Assembly (NCBI RefSeq): GCF_001039355.2
Contig: NW_019775468.1
Span: 221,620-285,619 of the forward strand
Direction of reading: 5' to 3'
DNA: 64,000 bases
Source: Lingula anatina
Taxonomy: Eukaryota; Brachiopoda; Lingulata; Lingulida; Lingulidae
The position numbers and the translations under genes were made by a program. Positions 12,501-27,574 of the stretch are shown one piece after another (the stretch's first letter is position 1; the number at the start of each line of letters is the position of its first letter). The notes beneath the pieces are model-generated. The model searched no databases. It was not told where the DNA came from and saw only the letters and a program-made list of their open reading frames with translations.

Positions 12501-13937
12501 TTCACTTTAAATATCTGATAATCAGTTTGATTTTATAGATTGATATTGAATTATACATGCATTTATCTAATGTTTTCATTATTTGTTTTTTTCTGATCAT
12601 TTGTTTACTGATTGTTTCTTGTCAAAAATTATTTTTACAAAAACAGTGTTTCATTTTATCTCTTAGATTTTGTTTTCTAACAACTATATTGATAAGAGTA
12701 TTCCCATATCCCAGACACCCAGTACCAGAAGTGTTCCACACAGTCACAGTGAAATTGTTGGGTTACAAGGTGCTTGATAATCAATTTCTTGGTTGAAGTA
12801 TTCCTGAGTGGTGTGAGATGATATGACTGACAGTTAGTGTGCTGGGAACACTTCAGACATCTTCAGCTGTAGTCCCACTTCTACTGGAAATAGCCTTAGC
12901 TACTTTAACAGGCAGTCTTATTGCTTTATATAGGGCATCATATTGTTGAAATAAAAAAATTAGTTTGAAGAAAAATTGCAAAATATTTGACAAAAGCAGA
13001 CTGAAACAAGAAGACAGTCATTATTAGAAATGGACAAAGGAGATGCATAATGTACAGCACAATGATAGAAATAAATGATTATCAAATTATAGCAAAAAGG
13101 CTGGAGGCCTTGCGTACAGTGAAATAAACTAAACTTCTAAGATGCATTGGTGCCAGTCCCCTGTAAGATTTCTATGTGATTAATGTGACTTAATTTAGTT
13201 TGTCTAGTTTTATTTTGGTAAAAGTTAGACCAGGTCTTAACAGGCTTTATATTTGTTTAAAATGATTTCTGGTTTGAACTGGGGTTAAGTTGACTGACAG
13301 CTCAGGGAGAGATACAGCAACTGGATACCCTGAGTTACCGGAAACAAACCCGTGCTATCAGTTTGCCTGTACTGTGATCCTCGTAAGCTTTGAAACTCAG
13401 GGTACACCACATGGACATGCTGTTTAATAGACAGGGGCACCTGCACATAGAACCCTTAGTGCACCCTAGTTTGTCTAGACAATGAAAAGATAGGAGAGAA
13501 GATACCATCAAGATTTTTCAACATTTTAAATAAGAAAGCTGCAGCAATCTCCAGGCTGTTTCCTATACCCAGATGCCCAAGTGACTGAGATACATTTCTG
13601 CCACAAATGTTGATGAAATCCCGCATCAGATGGACAAGTTTGTGGCCAGACACGCAGGCCGTGAAAACTGACCAGTGAAGATTACTTTCAGGGTAGGGGT
13701 CTTTCCTAGTGTTTCCAGGTAATGGTATTAATATTGACAGTTGTTTTGCATGTTTAGAAAATCTTGTGAAAACGTGCAGCTGGGAATTATAGAAGATTTA
13801 TATTGGAATGGCTTTTTTATAACACTTCCTACTGTTTGCCTAGCAGGGGTGTTTATTTCTGTGGCCGTATATAACTTGTGTGTGTTTCCGTCAGTTTTAA
13901 TTTGAGGTGTTTCACCCTTAAGTTCAGGCTGCAGACT
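9561..13937. other. non-coding TRIM 5' region, no gene seen
   Basis: Unique AT-rich intron or intergenic DNA with one degraded MITE at 11521 and C-rich tracts near 11370 and 11670. Short open frames such as 9751-10119 have no recognisable domain. Confidence 0.5.
11521..11702. mobile_element. strongly degraded family 1 MITE
   Basis: The left end CAGACCTGTAGCCTG and the interior 'agtagccctttttatcccaaaatg' resemble the other copies, followed by a C-rich tract and a poor right end near CAGGACCT. Assigned by pattern similarity only. Confidence 0.4.
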
Positions 13938-15661
13938 TTCTTTTGCCTCCCCCTTTCAATATGATGTCCAATTTTAATCAGGCCCAATGCTTATGGGTTG
14001 GACCATTTAACTCCAGGGGGGAGAGGGGGGGGTTGTTCACAACCAGGTGACTGGTCTCTGAGGTAAGATATAAACTGTTTACCTTGAAACTGATGAGAAC
14101 AGGATTTTACTCTCACCAGAGAACTGCTGGCTGTTGGTATAACATGAAGAGTATCTCAATAGAGGATTTATTTAAAACTGGTCAGCCTGAGCTCTCTCAC
14201 CCAGTCTTCATACCGCTACCTCCGGAATGTTCCGTTAATTTCTGCAGAACATTGACTGGCATTTAACGCAGAATTTATCTCCAATAGTTGCAGGCAAGAG
14301 GGAGGTGCTAGGCTCGGCTCTGTTGTAAGGTTTGAGGTTTAATCTTTCTGGAAAAATCTTGCTGGCTGAGATTCAATATTCAGAGTTCTCCTGTGAACCG
14401 TAACTGTTAGCATGAAGTCTCCAGATTGAAAGATAAGGCAGTGCAAGGTAGGTGATGTGTTTCTGTGAATGAGAATTGTGTTTGAACAAGCTGATAGAAA
14501 AGATTCCCTGGAGGGCTGCTTGTCTGTTCTTCAAATTTCAGCTTTTTGTTGGTTTTTGTGATCAATTTATTTGCTATAAAAATAGCCTGTGACATCTGAA
14601 TCAGAGTAACTTGGATAGAGTTAACTTAGAAACATGGCATTGCATTATCAGGAATCTTATCTTTTTTGTCATTGAATTCCCTAAAAATGGGTAAACTCTA
14701 CTTACGTTCAGATATTTTAGAAAATGTTTTTTTTCCACTTGTGTGCAGGAATGGATATTTTGCATTTAGCTTGATTGTACAATGTCTGTTATGAATGATT
14801 TCAGTTTAAAATATTTTGATGTAGAATTAAAGAATAACTTTTTTTTTTCAAAATCAGTATCGAGCATAAGTCTTTTCTTTGGCAAGTGCCCTCCTTCTAC
14901 CATTTACTTTGATTGGAAGGTAAAATTGTGCATGTGAATGAGTCACTGATGAATACAATGTACATTAATCAAGTATCAATATTGAATCATCTCTCTGGTT
15001 CTTTATTCATGGCATGATGTGTTGCCAGCCATTAATCTTCCTAAGCTGACAGCTCTCACTTATTTTAACACATGTCTAATTAATTCTTCGTACAATATTG
15101 AGTGGAGAGTTTTTACTGCCACTTATAGCTGTCTAATTGACGTAAAAATCTGAACAGATAAGTAGCATCATAAAAGATTCATTTTAGTTTGATAATGTGT
15201 GATAGATATAGCTGATGTACATTAACCATAAGTTCTGTAATAATTTCTAAAATTATTGTAAAAATGCCAGGCCATAATAGATACAAAGCAGACAAATGCT
15301 AGTTTATATTCAAAAATATACTTTATTAAAAACCTGCTATAGATCCCATCAGTGATGTTCCAGAATAGTAATCAAGTGGTCATCCAAAGGAATGCAGTGA
15401 GGCTGTATATGAGAATTGAAAGACTTTGTTACAATTTGAGACTGGTGTCATAGATCATGTATTGTAATCAGATGCCCCCCTCCCCCTCCCCCACCACCCG
15501 CCCACCCACCCAGTGGTGTATACTGAAAATAAAGTCATGCTGTTACACTATCAATTAGGGTCATACCCTGTAATCTGATGGTCACCAGCCCAGCAGCAGG
15601 TCACCTTGCTCAGTGGAAGCTGGACATTAATATGCAACCAGCTCTCACAGTGGGGTTTCTC
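13938..15661. repeat. 1.7 kb block repeated across the single N at 15662 (likely false duplication), copy 1
   Basis: Starts TTCTTTTGCCTCC and runs to the N at 15662, where the same sequence restarts. The only obvious differences are in a C-rich tract near 15475 versus 17200, as expected of two alleles. Confidence 0.9.
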
Positions 15662-15662
15662 N

Positions 15663-17399
15663 TTCTTTTGCCTCCCCCTTTCAATATGATGTCCAATTTT
15701 AATCAGGCCCAATGCTTATGGGTTGGACCATTTAACTCCAGGGGGGAGAGGGGGGGGTTGTTCACAACCAGGTGACTGGTCTCTGAGGTAAGATATAAAC
15801 TGTTTACCTTGAAACTGATGAGAACAGGATTTTACTCTCACCAGAGAACTGCTGGCTGTTGGTATAACATGAAGAGTATCTCAATAGAGGATTTATTTAA
15901 AACTGGTCAGCCTGAGCTCTCTCACCCAGTCTTCATACCGCTACCTCCGGAATGTTCCGTTAATTTCTGCAGAACATTGACTGGCATTTAACGCAGAATT
16001 TATCTCCAATAGTTGCAGGCAAGAGGGAGGTGCTAGGCTCGGCTCTGTTGTAAGGTTTGAGGTTTAATCTTTCTGGAAAAATCTTGCTGGCTGAGATTCA
16101 ATATTCAGAGTTCTCCTGTGAACCGTAACTGTTAGCATGAAGTCTCCAGATTGAAAGATAAGGCAGTGCAAGGTAGGTGATGTGTTTCTGTGAATGAGAA
16201 TTGTGTTTGAACAAGCTGATAGAAAAGATTCCCTGGAGGGCTGCTTGTCTGTTCTTCAAATTTCAGCTTTTTGTTGGTTTTTGTGATCAATTTATTTGCT
16301 ATAAAAATAGCCTGTGACATCTGAATCAGAGTAACTTGGATAGAGTTAACTTAGAAACATGGCATTGCATTATCAGGAATCTTATCTTTTTTGTCATTGA
16401 ATTCCCTAAAAATGGGTAAACTCTACTTACGTTCAGATATTTTAGAAAATGTTTTTTTTCCACTTGTGTGCAGGAATGGATATTTTGCATTTAGCTTGAT
16501 TGTACAATGTCTGTTATGAATGATTTCAGTTTAAAATATTTTGATGTAGAATTAAAGAATAACTTTTTTTTTTCAAAATCAGTATCGAGCATAAGTCTTT
16601 TCTTTGGCAAGTGCCCTCCTTCTACCATTTACTTTGATTGGAAGGTAAAATTGTGCATGTGAATGAGTCACTGATGAATACAATGTACATTAATCAAGTA
16701 TCAATATTGAATCATCTCTCTGGTTCTTTATTCATGGCATGATGTGTTGCCAGCCATTAATCTTCCTAAGCTGACAGCTCTCACTTATTTTAACACATGT
16801 CTAATTAATTCTTCGTACAATATTGAGTGGAGAGTTTTTACTGCCACTTATAGCTGTCTAATTGACGTAAAAATCTGAACAGATAAGTAGCATCATAAAA
16901 GATTCATTTTAGTTTGATAATGTGTGATAGATATAGCTGATGTACATTAACCATAAGTTCTGTAATAATTTCTAAAATTATTGTAAAAATGCCAGGCCAT
17001 AATAGATACAAAGCAGACAAATGCTAGTTTATATTCAAAAATATACTTTATTAAAAACCTGCTATAGATCCCATCAGTGATGTTCCAGAATAGTAATCAA
17101 GTGGTCATCCAAAGGAATGCAGTGAGGCTGTATATGAGAATTGAAAGACTTTGTTACAATTTGAGACTGGTGTCATAGATCATGTATTGTAATCAGATGC
17201 CCCCCTCCCCCCCCCCCCCCACCACCCGCCCACACACCCAGGGGTGTATACTGAAAATAAAGTCATGCTGTTACACTATCAATTAGGGTCATACCCTGTA
17301 ATCTGATGGTCACCAGCCCAGCAGCAGGTCACCTTGCTCAGTGGAAGCTGGACATTAATATGCAACCAGCTCTCACAGTGGGGTTTCTCATTTCCCTTC
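15663..17399. repeat. 1.7 kb block, copy 2 of the likely false duplication
   Basis: Nearly identical to 13938-15661, then continues as unique sequence after GGGTTTCTC. No gene is recognised inside it. Confidence 0.9.
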
Positions 17400-18702
17400 C
17401 TCCCACATCAAGCTGTACATCAGATTACAAAGTTATCTAATAATTTGTTTTTATGTCCTTAGGGGCAGGGAATGTAATCCATGAGGAATACACTAACAAC
17501 ATTTGCTGGGGGTTATATATAGTGTACAGTGTCCAAATATACATAGGTTCTGTGATCAGGCTGCTTATTGATTTTAGCCAGAAGTATATGCATCTTCACT
17601 GTAACATATTTGTTCATGTTATATATATTTTTGCGATTTTTGCAACATGTTATCTAAAGCCTGGAATCCTAAATACACAGACTAGGTTACATGGATATTT
17701 GGTTATCTTATGTATACAGATAGATTAATAGAGATATTTGAGTATTTTGCTCCTTACTTTTCCCACATCTATTTTTGTTATTATTGTAAAACCTCCAACT
17801 TGTACCTTCCATAAGGATTTCGTAGTTTTACAATTACCAGCAGGGCTAATTAAGAAATATATTATCATGTGAAGGCAAATATATATGTCAGTGCTCTAGA
17901 GCTAGTACAAATTAATGATTTCATAAAATAATTTCAGAAAACACATTATCCTTGCATGTAATTTTTAGTCACAGTAAATGTTCCCCACAAGCCTCAGTTT
18001 CCTTTATATTGGGTAATTTCATACACTTAGAAACACCCTAGATGTAATATCCCTCCTTCCTCCCTTCCTGAACACTGTAGGTATTGATTGGTGTACCAGT
18101 CCTCCATTGTGGTCAGGAAGACAAGAGAAGCAGAGAGCTAAACCATGTGTAGATGGATTCTCAGAGGATAATGTATTCAGAAGTTCCCTTCACATATTGA
18201 TTTTTTCTCCTCCCATTCCTACCGCAGCCTGACAATCCTGGTTTTAGATGCTACCTCGGTCTCTAGCTCTAGAAGCAGGCACAGAAGCAGGCTTACAACA
18301 CTGTGTAGATGTGACAAGAGCTTATCGCTGACTCTTGCTTCATCAGTTAATTTATCCTCAGCTCTGTGTACTTCTGCTGATATATCTTAATGGTGGCGGA
18401 CCTCTGTCCACGGCCTCATTGACCACAGTGATGGGGTAGGTGCACGATACTTAATTATGTGTAGTTTTTTTCATTTTCCGTGGCATTATTGGTGATTTTA
18501 TCACACACGGCTAAACATCTCTCCAGTGGTGTATTAACATATATAATGTAGGATTGCAACATGGCATGGTGGTGGGGAAATTACGTGACTTTGGCTCTTG
18601 GAAAAAATAAGGCCGTTTGTGTCACAAATCAATTTTTCCTATCAAGATCTCCTAAAAAAGATTTAGACTAAAAATATTATCATTGTAAGATCTGAAAGCA
18701 TG

Positions 18703-18817
<115 letters not shown>

Positions 18818-21800
18818 GACAGTTATGTGAGAACCCTGATGTTCTCTGCACAAGAAGATTTATTTTTACAGTAGCATGATGTAAAAGTCGGTTTTAGTGA
18901 AAGTTTCCAGCAAAATCTCCATGTGAAAATGATTAAGACTTGAAAAAATTTACAAGAAACATTTTTTCAATGTCAAAACCCCTGATGGTGTAAATATTTG
19001 GCAGCAGTGGAATCTCTGGACATGCATACTCTGGAATGGTGGATGTGAAGCTATTTCTGCACAGATGAATTTTTGTTAAAAGTCAAGTTTGAAAAATGGC
19101 AGAGGTTGATTATTTGAGAGGGAAACCTTTTCCCCCCTTGGCTTGTTCTGGATCAAGAGAAGTGTGCTGAGTGATTAGTTCCTTCACAGTATATGGTATG
19201 CACTGTAAGGCAGTGTAACAGTCCTGTTCAGATTTATTTATTTTCAAGAAGGAACTGTGAATTTTCACACAGGATGAAAACTTGGACATCATGAAGTGAT
19301 TATGACTACATGGTGATTATTCCTTTGCAATGCAATATCCAGCCAGGGGTATTTCTGGAAGGCTGTAAAGATTCAGATTTCTAGGAGTCGGCAAAATTTT
19401 TTATTAGTGACTTTATCTGGGTTTAAAATTCCACGGAGAAGAGATTAGAACAGCATGTGAGAGGTGTACTGCGAGGCTACGACTGGTGATCATTTGCTGT
19501 AAATATTTCTACAGACGGGAAAATTACTGAGATACTTATAGGACTGCACAGCCACGGAATCGATCTTTGATGGAGCTTTGACACCCAAATGCACACAATT
19601 AGTGACTGAATTTCCAGAAAAAAAATGTCTGAAGTGATAAAACATAATGGATGACAACAGGCTGGGCAGGGTCAATAAGAAGGTCAGAGATTCCAGGAAT
19701 TCAGATCATTTCTTTTACTATTCCAAGACACAGAGTGAAAATTATAGTATTCACCATATAATCTGGTGATCTCCATTGTTGGAAATGAAGAACCTTTTAA
19801 TATTTATCCACCATCTAGACTGCACTAGTATTCTATCAGTCTGTCTTCTTCCATGGTTTTCATGAGAGCACATGGACTGTCAGCTTATAGAGAGACAGCT
19901 CATTCACAAATATATGTGATGTAGATATTATATATCACCATGATTTTATGATATAAAACACAAGACAAGATGGCTAGGTAAGGTTTCTCCTTGTTTTTAA
20001 ACAAAGGCATCAGTAGGCTACTGGGGGCCATGGATCAGATTAATATGTGAATATTCCGTAGAATAACATTTAATTTTTAACGAAAAAAATGACATTTTAT
20101 AAAGTGTGAGATGATACCATGTTTATTTAAGAGATTTCTCTATTATATTCTCATCATATTTCTGAAATGTAAAAGAGCATATCCAAGTTACACTGCTCGG
20201 ACTGTCCACTCCTCCCCCCCCCCTCTCCCCCCAGCACTACTCCCCAGTGTTAAACATGAAACCATGGTATGAAAACAGTTGGCCATTTTTAAATAAGTCA
20301 CTAAAATATATCTGTTGGGAAGATAATATTCTATAGGAATATAAATATAAAAGTTTTTATTAGTGCCTCTCCCTGGTGTTTTATCTTGTCTAAGTATTTT
20401 TTTTTTCAAATGAATTTTTTTTGGAAATAAAAGGAAAAGTAGGGCCTTATCATAGTATGTACAACATGCCCAAGGAAGAATTCTTGTTTTAAACAAGATA
20501 ATTATCTTGAATGACAATTGCTGACTGTATAAATGTCAATTAGTAGATTGTTAGTTTACTTCTTCTGATTAATCCAAATATGCTATTTCTGTATACATGT
20601 GTGTGCTTATACACAGCCGTGCAGACAGGCTATCTTCCCTCTTTACTGAAACTAAATGGTGTTATTGATTTTCATGAATGGTACTGTAATACTATAACTG
20701 CATTCTCATGTTTGCTCTGTCAGTTTTGAAGGAAATTGATTGACAATAGGGCTTCCAGTATTGGAGGATATCAAGCCTACTGTCACAGTCTCCATTGTTA
20801 TTTTCTTACCATTTATTTATACAGTATTATAATAGCTGAAGCATATTCCACTATAAGTTATGGATCTCATCTAGTTCCATTTCCATTCAAATGTCTTTAT
20901 CTCTGATACTGTCTGTATACTCTGTGTGTGTGTGTGTGTGTTTATATAAAGCAGCAATATATACACGAGGGTGAAACCTGTCACAGTGGTCGAGAAGAGA
21001 AACTGCAGTCAAATGATGTACCGTTAATGAAAAATCAATGGCGTAATCTTGACTTATCAAGATGGCGTAGTATTACGTGGGTGGAGGTAGACTGCTGTGT
21101 ACAGGATATGCCTTGTGGCGAGGTCAAGACTTCTTTAGTATTTTGTAAAGATCACGACAGTAGCAAACTGCTGAGGTCAAAGAGCCAGGAGCAGGAAATG
21201 ATATTTTCAGTTTTGCTTTACAGTTTTTTTTTTCCAAGATGATATTAGTATCCATTGCATAAAGGCATGGGCTTTTTTATTAAACATTGTATAAAAAAAA
21301 CGCTTTAGATCTACACATTAGCAGAATTAAGTTGAAAAGAAAGATAAAAAAAGAATATTGTTCACATTTTTATCAGTATGAGTATAAATTCTTGATGTTT
21401 GTTTTTGCCTGTTTTTTACCTAGGTCATTGACATGTTTTGTAAAGTGCAGAATATCAGGGCAAAGATCAGTAATTATTAACTTCAGCTCCCAAATATCAC
21501 TGGTGTTTAACAAACCAAAACATATATTTAGATAAAGAAAAACATACAAAGTAGAGATCTTGAATGCATCTGGAGTCATTTGTTGTGTGATGTTATCATG
21601 GAATGGTCTACACATCTACAGTGACAACACTGGAGTATTCTACAGTCTGTCCATCGACTTCTACACACCACATTATAGCTGACATTATACTAGGTCTCGC
21701 ATGAAGTAATTATGGATTCTACACAATTAGCTTTATTGGCATATCATATTTTCATTAATAGGCAAATTAATTCATTCAGAGCATTACTCATCTAGCTATA

Positions 21801-24104
21801 TTTAACAAAATATCATTCATGTTTAGGTCCCCAGATAGATGGTTTTGCCTTGTAAAATGGATTTGCAATGTCGAACTAAGGTTAGCCACTATGTGGCCTT
21901 GTTACTTATGGTCAGGGCACTCAGGAAGGAATAATCAATACTGTTGGAAGCACTGGAGGAGAGAGACTGAAAGAGGCTTTTTCTGAAGAATCAGCATTGA
22001 TTTCCCAGTTGTTGAATACTGGTATCATTGGCTGTTGCTATAGTTGATGAGATTTGTATACATGACACACCTTTACTCTGTGACAAGCCTGCAGATTACT
22101 AAAAAATTAGCTTAAATAAACTCTTCAAACTTTTTATTATTATTAAGGAATACTGTACATTCATAATTATTCAATAAAGTAAGTATGATTATTATTGGTA
22201 ACCACTGATGCATTTTGACTCTTGCAGACATAATGTATGTCAGAAAGTCTCATATGCTATATTTATTCTATATTTATTTTATTCTCTCCAGTAATATAAT
22301 ATAATATAATCCTGTCTGCTGGTAATAGATTTTTGAAATGCAGTACTCTTCAAATTCATGAAGTCATTGAAGAGTGTTTTAATGGTAATTTTTATAATCT
22401 TCCTTATATCATCAATTGACGTTGACATCTCCATCACTTCATAATGGCTGGATCACGTGTTACTATACAGAAGGTATATATCTATAGCCATTGATTATGG
22501 ACATATTTGTCAAGGTTCTGGTTGTGATAGCTCTAGGTCTGGGGATCACACTACTCCTCAGCTTATCCTGACTTAAATCTTTTCTGTATATATTTGGTGA
22601 CTGCTGGGACTGGCAGGACCTCCAGACACACTGCTGGCCACTGTCACAGGTAGAAATGACACACCTGTCAGTGTGTACAGGGTCCCTTAACACTGAGCCA
22701 GCCCTCAGGTGCTATTGCACAGTGCAGCTAGGGCGTGTTCACGCTAGACTTACTTGGACTGGTTTTGGTACTACTGTGTTTAAATTGAGGGTTAAATTTC
22801 ATCTGTGATGATTGCAATTTAGGAGTGATATCTTTGGCAAAATATCGATGATCAGTTAGATATCAGCCTATAAGGTATTATGAAGGCTGTGACTCAACAA
22901 TCTCAATTGCAATAAACCTGGTCAGTCCACAGCATGTTGCTTAGACATAATATCAAATATTTCATAATCAACTTGAACTGACTGTTTCAACAACAATTTA
23001 ATTAACCATTGTATTGCAGTAAACAAACTGGGCCCCATCCACTATAATCCAGACAATATTTAGATTAATTGTAATCGCTGCAATGATTGCTTGACATCAA
23101 GCTGAGGACCAGGTGCATAAAGGACACCCAACTGTTTGTGTCCATCTTGTCTCTCCCTGATGAATCTCCTGATAAAAGAGAAAATTGTTTGATAACATTT
23201 TGATACTGGAGGAGAATTTTGTTAATGTGAAGAGATATCATCTGGAGAGCAGTGAGGAAAGGAATGGGACCTGCCCACTGACAACATGTAAACAAGAGAC
23301 TTTAGTGGAAACACAAAGAAATTATCAGGACCTTGGAAGGGATACAGAAAGAAAATTAAAGACTTACAATGTTTTCATCTTAGTGCATTTTTGCAATTTA
23401 CTCTGGGTTTTCAGTGTATTCATTCATTTCTTTGATTACATTTCCTGCAGAGAAGGGGATTCAAGGGGAAGAGTGGAAGGTCATCTAGGCTATTAAGACC
23501 ATAGGCATTTCCTTCCAACTTTAAATTGGGGAATTTACAGAAGAATTTATGTAGAAATCCTCTGGTTGCAGAGATTGTATAAAAAGAGTGAACATGGTTA
23601 AAAGAAGCCATAAAATTTCTGTATCATGATTTGAACTCAGTGTGAACTGGTCACAGACTGGAATTTCATTGCATGGGTACATTGAAAATTGTATCTTAAA
23701 ATCTGATAATTTTTTATCTGACTTTCTACAACAAAATAGTGTTCATTCAGTTGTTGATTGCTGTAGGTTGGTCAACTATTTCTAGGCAGTTTGGGTATGG
23801 ACTGTACACCTGTAGCCAGCTGGTCACAGCGTCAGACAGAAGTTATAAGGTAAGGTTTTAACATATCCATTTGTTAATCTACCTGGTCCCTGAAACACAT
23901 AGCAATCTGTAGCAGTGTCATTTGTCCGAGTACATGGACTACAGCTGCTTGTGTGAAAGAAAGGAAGAAAGACAGTAGTCTATGATGTACTAAATAGATA
24001 TTGCTCTCTCTGGAAAAGTTTTATTGACTTACATTAATGTTTGAATTTGACTTGAATCAAAGGAAAAACAAGAAGAATATAAACTACTGTACAGACAGTG
24101 GATC

Positions 24105-24135
24105 AGAATCAGCTTTATTGTAAAAACAAGTGGAT
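24105..24135 (-). mobile_element. possible LINE 3' tail remnant
   Basis: GATCAGAATCAGCTTTATTG reads on the minus strand as CAATAAAGCTGATTCTGATC, a form common at the 3' ends of CR1/L2-like elements. It is short and without coding sequence, so assignment is tentative. Confidence 0.25.
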
Positions 24136-25436
24136 TTAGAAGACAGTAAAACGTGGAAAAGTTTACACATGTTCTTTGTAAACAGTCTCAATGAGGAGCT
24201 TGATTGCTGTGGGTAAATAGAGTGTGTTAACCTATACATATAGTGCTTTAACCTAGAAATTAAACTTGTGTAAGGGAAACTACCAGTGGTAATATCCCGG
24301 ATTTTTCTTGCTTATACCTCTACATGTACGATAGAAGAGGATTTATAATATTCTGTTTTATATGAAAGCTTTTGCTTCCTTTCTATGACATCATCATGGA
24401 TGTTGTAACTGTAAGATTTTTAACCAACACATAATGCCATACTGGTCCAGGATTGCTACACTGTACAACTATTGTAATTACTGCTACTGTACAATGTGGT
24501 ATGAAGGGAAGCTAAGCAGGTAAGACAATAGCATGATACTGTAGATGTACATTGGTGTGATAGTTTACTGGTGTTATTGTTATCAGCAGGGTTTTACAGG
24601 TTTTTGCTGAGAGCAACAAAATGTGACATACCGGGTACTTGAGTTACCACTCTTTCCCTAAGCTGTCATATGTTGACAAATTACATCAGAATTGTATTGC
24701 CTTTAAACATTGCAGCAGGTGCTTAAATTTTAACTGAAATTCATGGGTTACCTCCAGTTTTTGTAGTAGTAAAATAGAAGCAATGATATCATCCGTAAAG
24801 GCTGCCCATTTTGTAAATTTCATACCACAGTGGATGGAACTATAGCCACATAAGAAGTGACTCAGAGCTGGAGTCATAATCTGCAGTAATTTACAAGCAT
24901 TTTTTGTGGTATGAGTTCAAAAGATAATGCTTTCTTCAGCTGTGTTCTGAGGGGAAAAATGCAACTTTATTCTGAAATAAAGCGTGGAATGAATCATACC
25001 TGAAACGAGATCGTTTTATCTAATGATGGTGAGGTTAATGGCCTTTTATTCAGCACTAAGATTGCTCACATGGATTCAATTTCCAGATTCAGTCTTTATC
25101 AGATTTTGTTTTCTAGAAAAGAGTCATTCAAGGCACGCGTGATGCAAAAAGATACAATGATTATACAAAATCACATTAAGTTCACAGCAAGTGGTAATGC
25201 AATCAACTGCTACCATCTGCTCAATTTACTGCAAGCCATCTTTAAAATGTAGAAATGCCTGTAATTTATAACAATGAAGTGATAAAAATTTGTTTTCATT
25301 TCATGATTCCATAAGACGTCAAGCAATTAAGTTGAACGGATTGCAATCAACACTAAAGTCTTTTTACAAGACAACAGGGCAGTGACAGGTTAAGAGCACA
25401 ACAGTCCAGGTTTATGTTGCTTTAAATGTATGATTT

Positions 25437-25467
25437 TTTTATTTTTTTTTTTTTTTTTTTTTTTTTT
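25437..25467. repeat. poly(T) tract
   Basis: A long T homopolymer, possibly the remnant of a retroposed poly(A) tail on the minus strand, with no recognised element beside it. Confidence 0.7.
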
Positions 25468-26180
25468 GCATTTAACAAAACATACTGAAACCAATACATA
25501 AGAACTAACATTAATGGAAGCCTTTCCTACAGTTCATTATGAAAGCTTACAATCACCAAGGTGCTCCGACAGATGATTGTAAAAAATTACATGTTGTTAT
25601 TAAAATGCTGTGAGTCATTATTTTGTAGAAAAAAAGGAAACAACTTCCTCTGCTGCTGTGTTAAACTTTTATGATGATTTATGTGTGATTTTGACAGTTG
25701 AGACGGTATTACTCACCTGAAATCTAAGCTGGACTGCTTTTGTGTGTGTTTATACTTTTATTGTTTCCTAAGTTAGAGTATAATTTAAAAACATGTAGAC
25801 ATAAACTACATGTATATACTAGTATGTAGATACCATTCTTACAAAATTACCAATTAAGTAAACTTAATTGTTTGTTATAGAAGGTTTTACTCTGAGTAAG
25901 GTTAAGAAAATCAATGTTAGCTTCATTGAAATGTTCTGTTTAGCTCAGTATTGATTGCCTGTACAAAGGCTAATTGAGTCGCCCTACAAATAGCAATTAG
26001 ATTTAATTTAGACTAGATAACTAACCTGGTATTGTGTTGTAATGAGGTCATCTGCATGTCTTAATTTTCTGATGAAAATGTGGCTTGAGAAGAATCTTGG
26101 ATATCGTCTTGAAAAATTGGAAATGAGCACCTGGACTCTGGGAGCATATGCTACAGTGTGCCATGATGGACCTAATCATG

Positions 26181-26260
26181 TCCCCGCCCCGCCTCCCCCC
26201 CACCCCCCGCCTCCCCTCCCTGCCTCCCCTCCCCCCCCACCTCCCCTCCCTGCCCCCTCA
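26181..26260. repeat. C-rich polypyrimidine tract
   Basis: About 80 bp of C-rich sequence with many CCCC to CCCCCCCC runs separated by CT, CG or A, so the minus strand has many G-runs. Such a tract can form G-quadruplex or triplex DNA and is also prone to sequencing error. Confidence 0.8.
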
Positions 26261-27574
26261 TAGTTTTGGGGGATTCCCCTAGGCTTTCTCCCTAAGTATA
26301 ACAAGTGAAACAGTACAAAATAAAATATTACTCTTCCATTCGTGTCCTATACATACATACAGCAGTATTTTTTTTTTTTTTTTTTTACTCTCATTGTCTT
26401 AATAAATAAATTATGGATTAATAAGTGAGTTTTTAGAATGAAAATACAGTAAATATAGAAATATGTTGATAAGGATTATGGTTTAATTGGGGGCTTTAAA
26501 ATTGGGGGTTATAGAATTGCTTCATAATAAAAGTATACTGGTACAAGTTGTATAAGTGTAGAAGAAGTGTTGTACATTCACTGGTTTGGAAAAACCACTT
26601 ATCACGCTTCAACAAACTGCAACATTGTTGTCACAACAAGATAAACCATGCAATATTTACATAAATAATTCAGTTTAAGTCAGAAGATAGGTCTGTACTT
26701 AAACTGAGTGCAAATAGCCAGAAGAGGTCAGAATGGACAATGCGGTCATCAGAGGGTTATCTAACTTTAATTAGAATCAATTAGGAGATGATAATAGACT
26801 CATCATGTTGTACTAGGTTATGTCAACAGTGGTGTATCAGGGAACTGAATACAGTACACACCCAGGTTCATGGGATGTTAGCAACTGAAATATTTTCCAA
26901 ATTTTTTTAAAATATACTTTACTTGGGCTATATAAATTGTAAATTTGTTTTTCAGAATTTCTTAATACGTAGTTACATTGTTAGAATAGTTTTACAAATT
27001 TCATGATATCTATATTCATGGATGTGATATCTGCTGTATCTTTGCAACATGTGTATGATATGTGCATAAGGATGAATAATATGCATTTTTTCTCATTTAA
27101 AGACTATCTATTGATAAATTGCAGCTAGCTTAGTATTATATGAAAATTGGAATGTCTGCAACATACACAAGTATAATGTCATCTTAAGAAGCAGGTACCC
27201 TGGTGGTATGTTTCAACTATAGCGATGCTTTAAAAAAGAATGATAAAATACATTTCTGACGTAAACTGATCAACAAGTGCAGGCAGCGTGTAATTGCTTT
27301 CAAACATGAACACATTTTTTTCATAGAAATGAAGACCAGCAGATAAAAAGTGTCTTATTGAGCAACCACCATGGGTCATCACAGGTACCACACATCTTTC
27401 TAGCCCTTCCTGGTGCTCTTAGTTATACATGAGAGGGGCTGCAAGGAATGTTACATTGAAGTATACATAGTCTTGGCATTGTACTACAGAGACCAAGCCC
27501 TGTATTCAGCACAAGCGACAGCGGGCATGTTGGTAAAGAACTGGATAATTAAGATCACTGTTATTTGTTTTTGA

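Noticed and set aside
23800-23850. Possible further TRIM first exon ending AAG|gtaagg
   Set aside because: The donor is strong, but the nearest ATG reaches it in phase 2, which would put the common TRIM exon out of frame. A non-coding exon is possible but unsupported.
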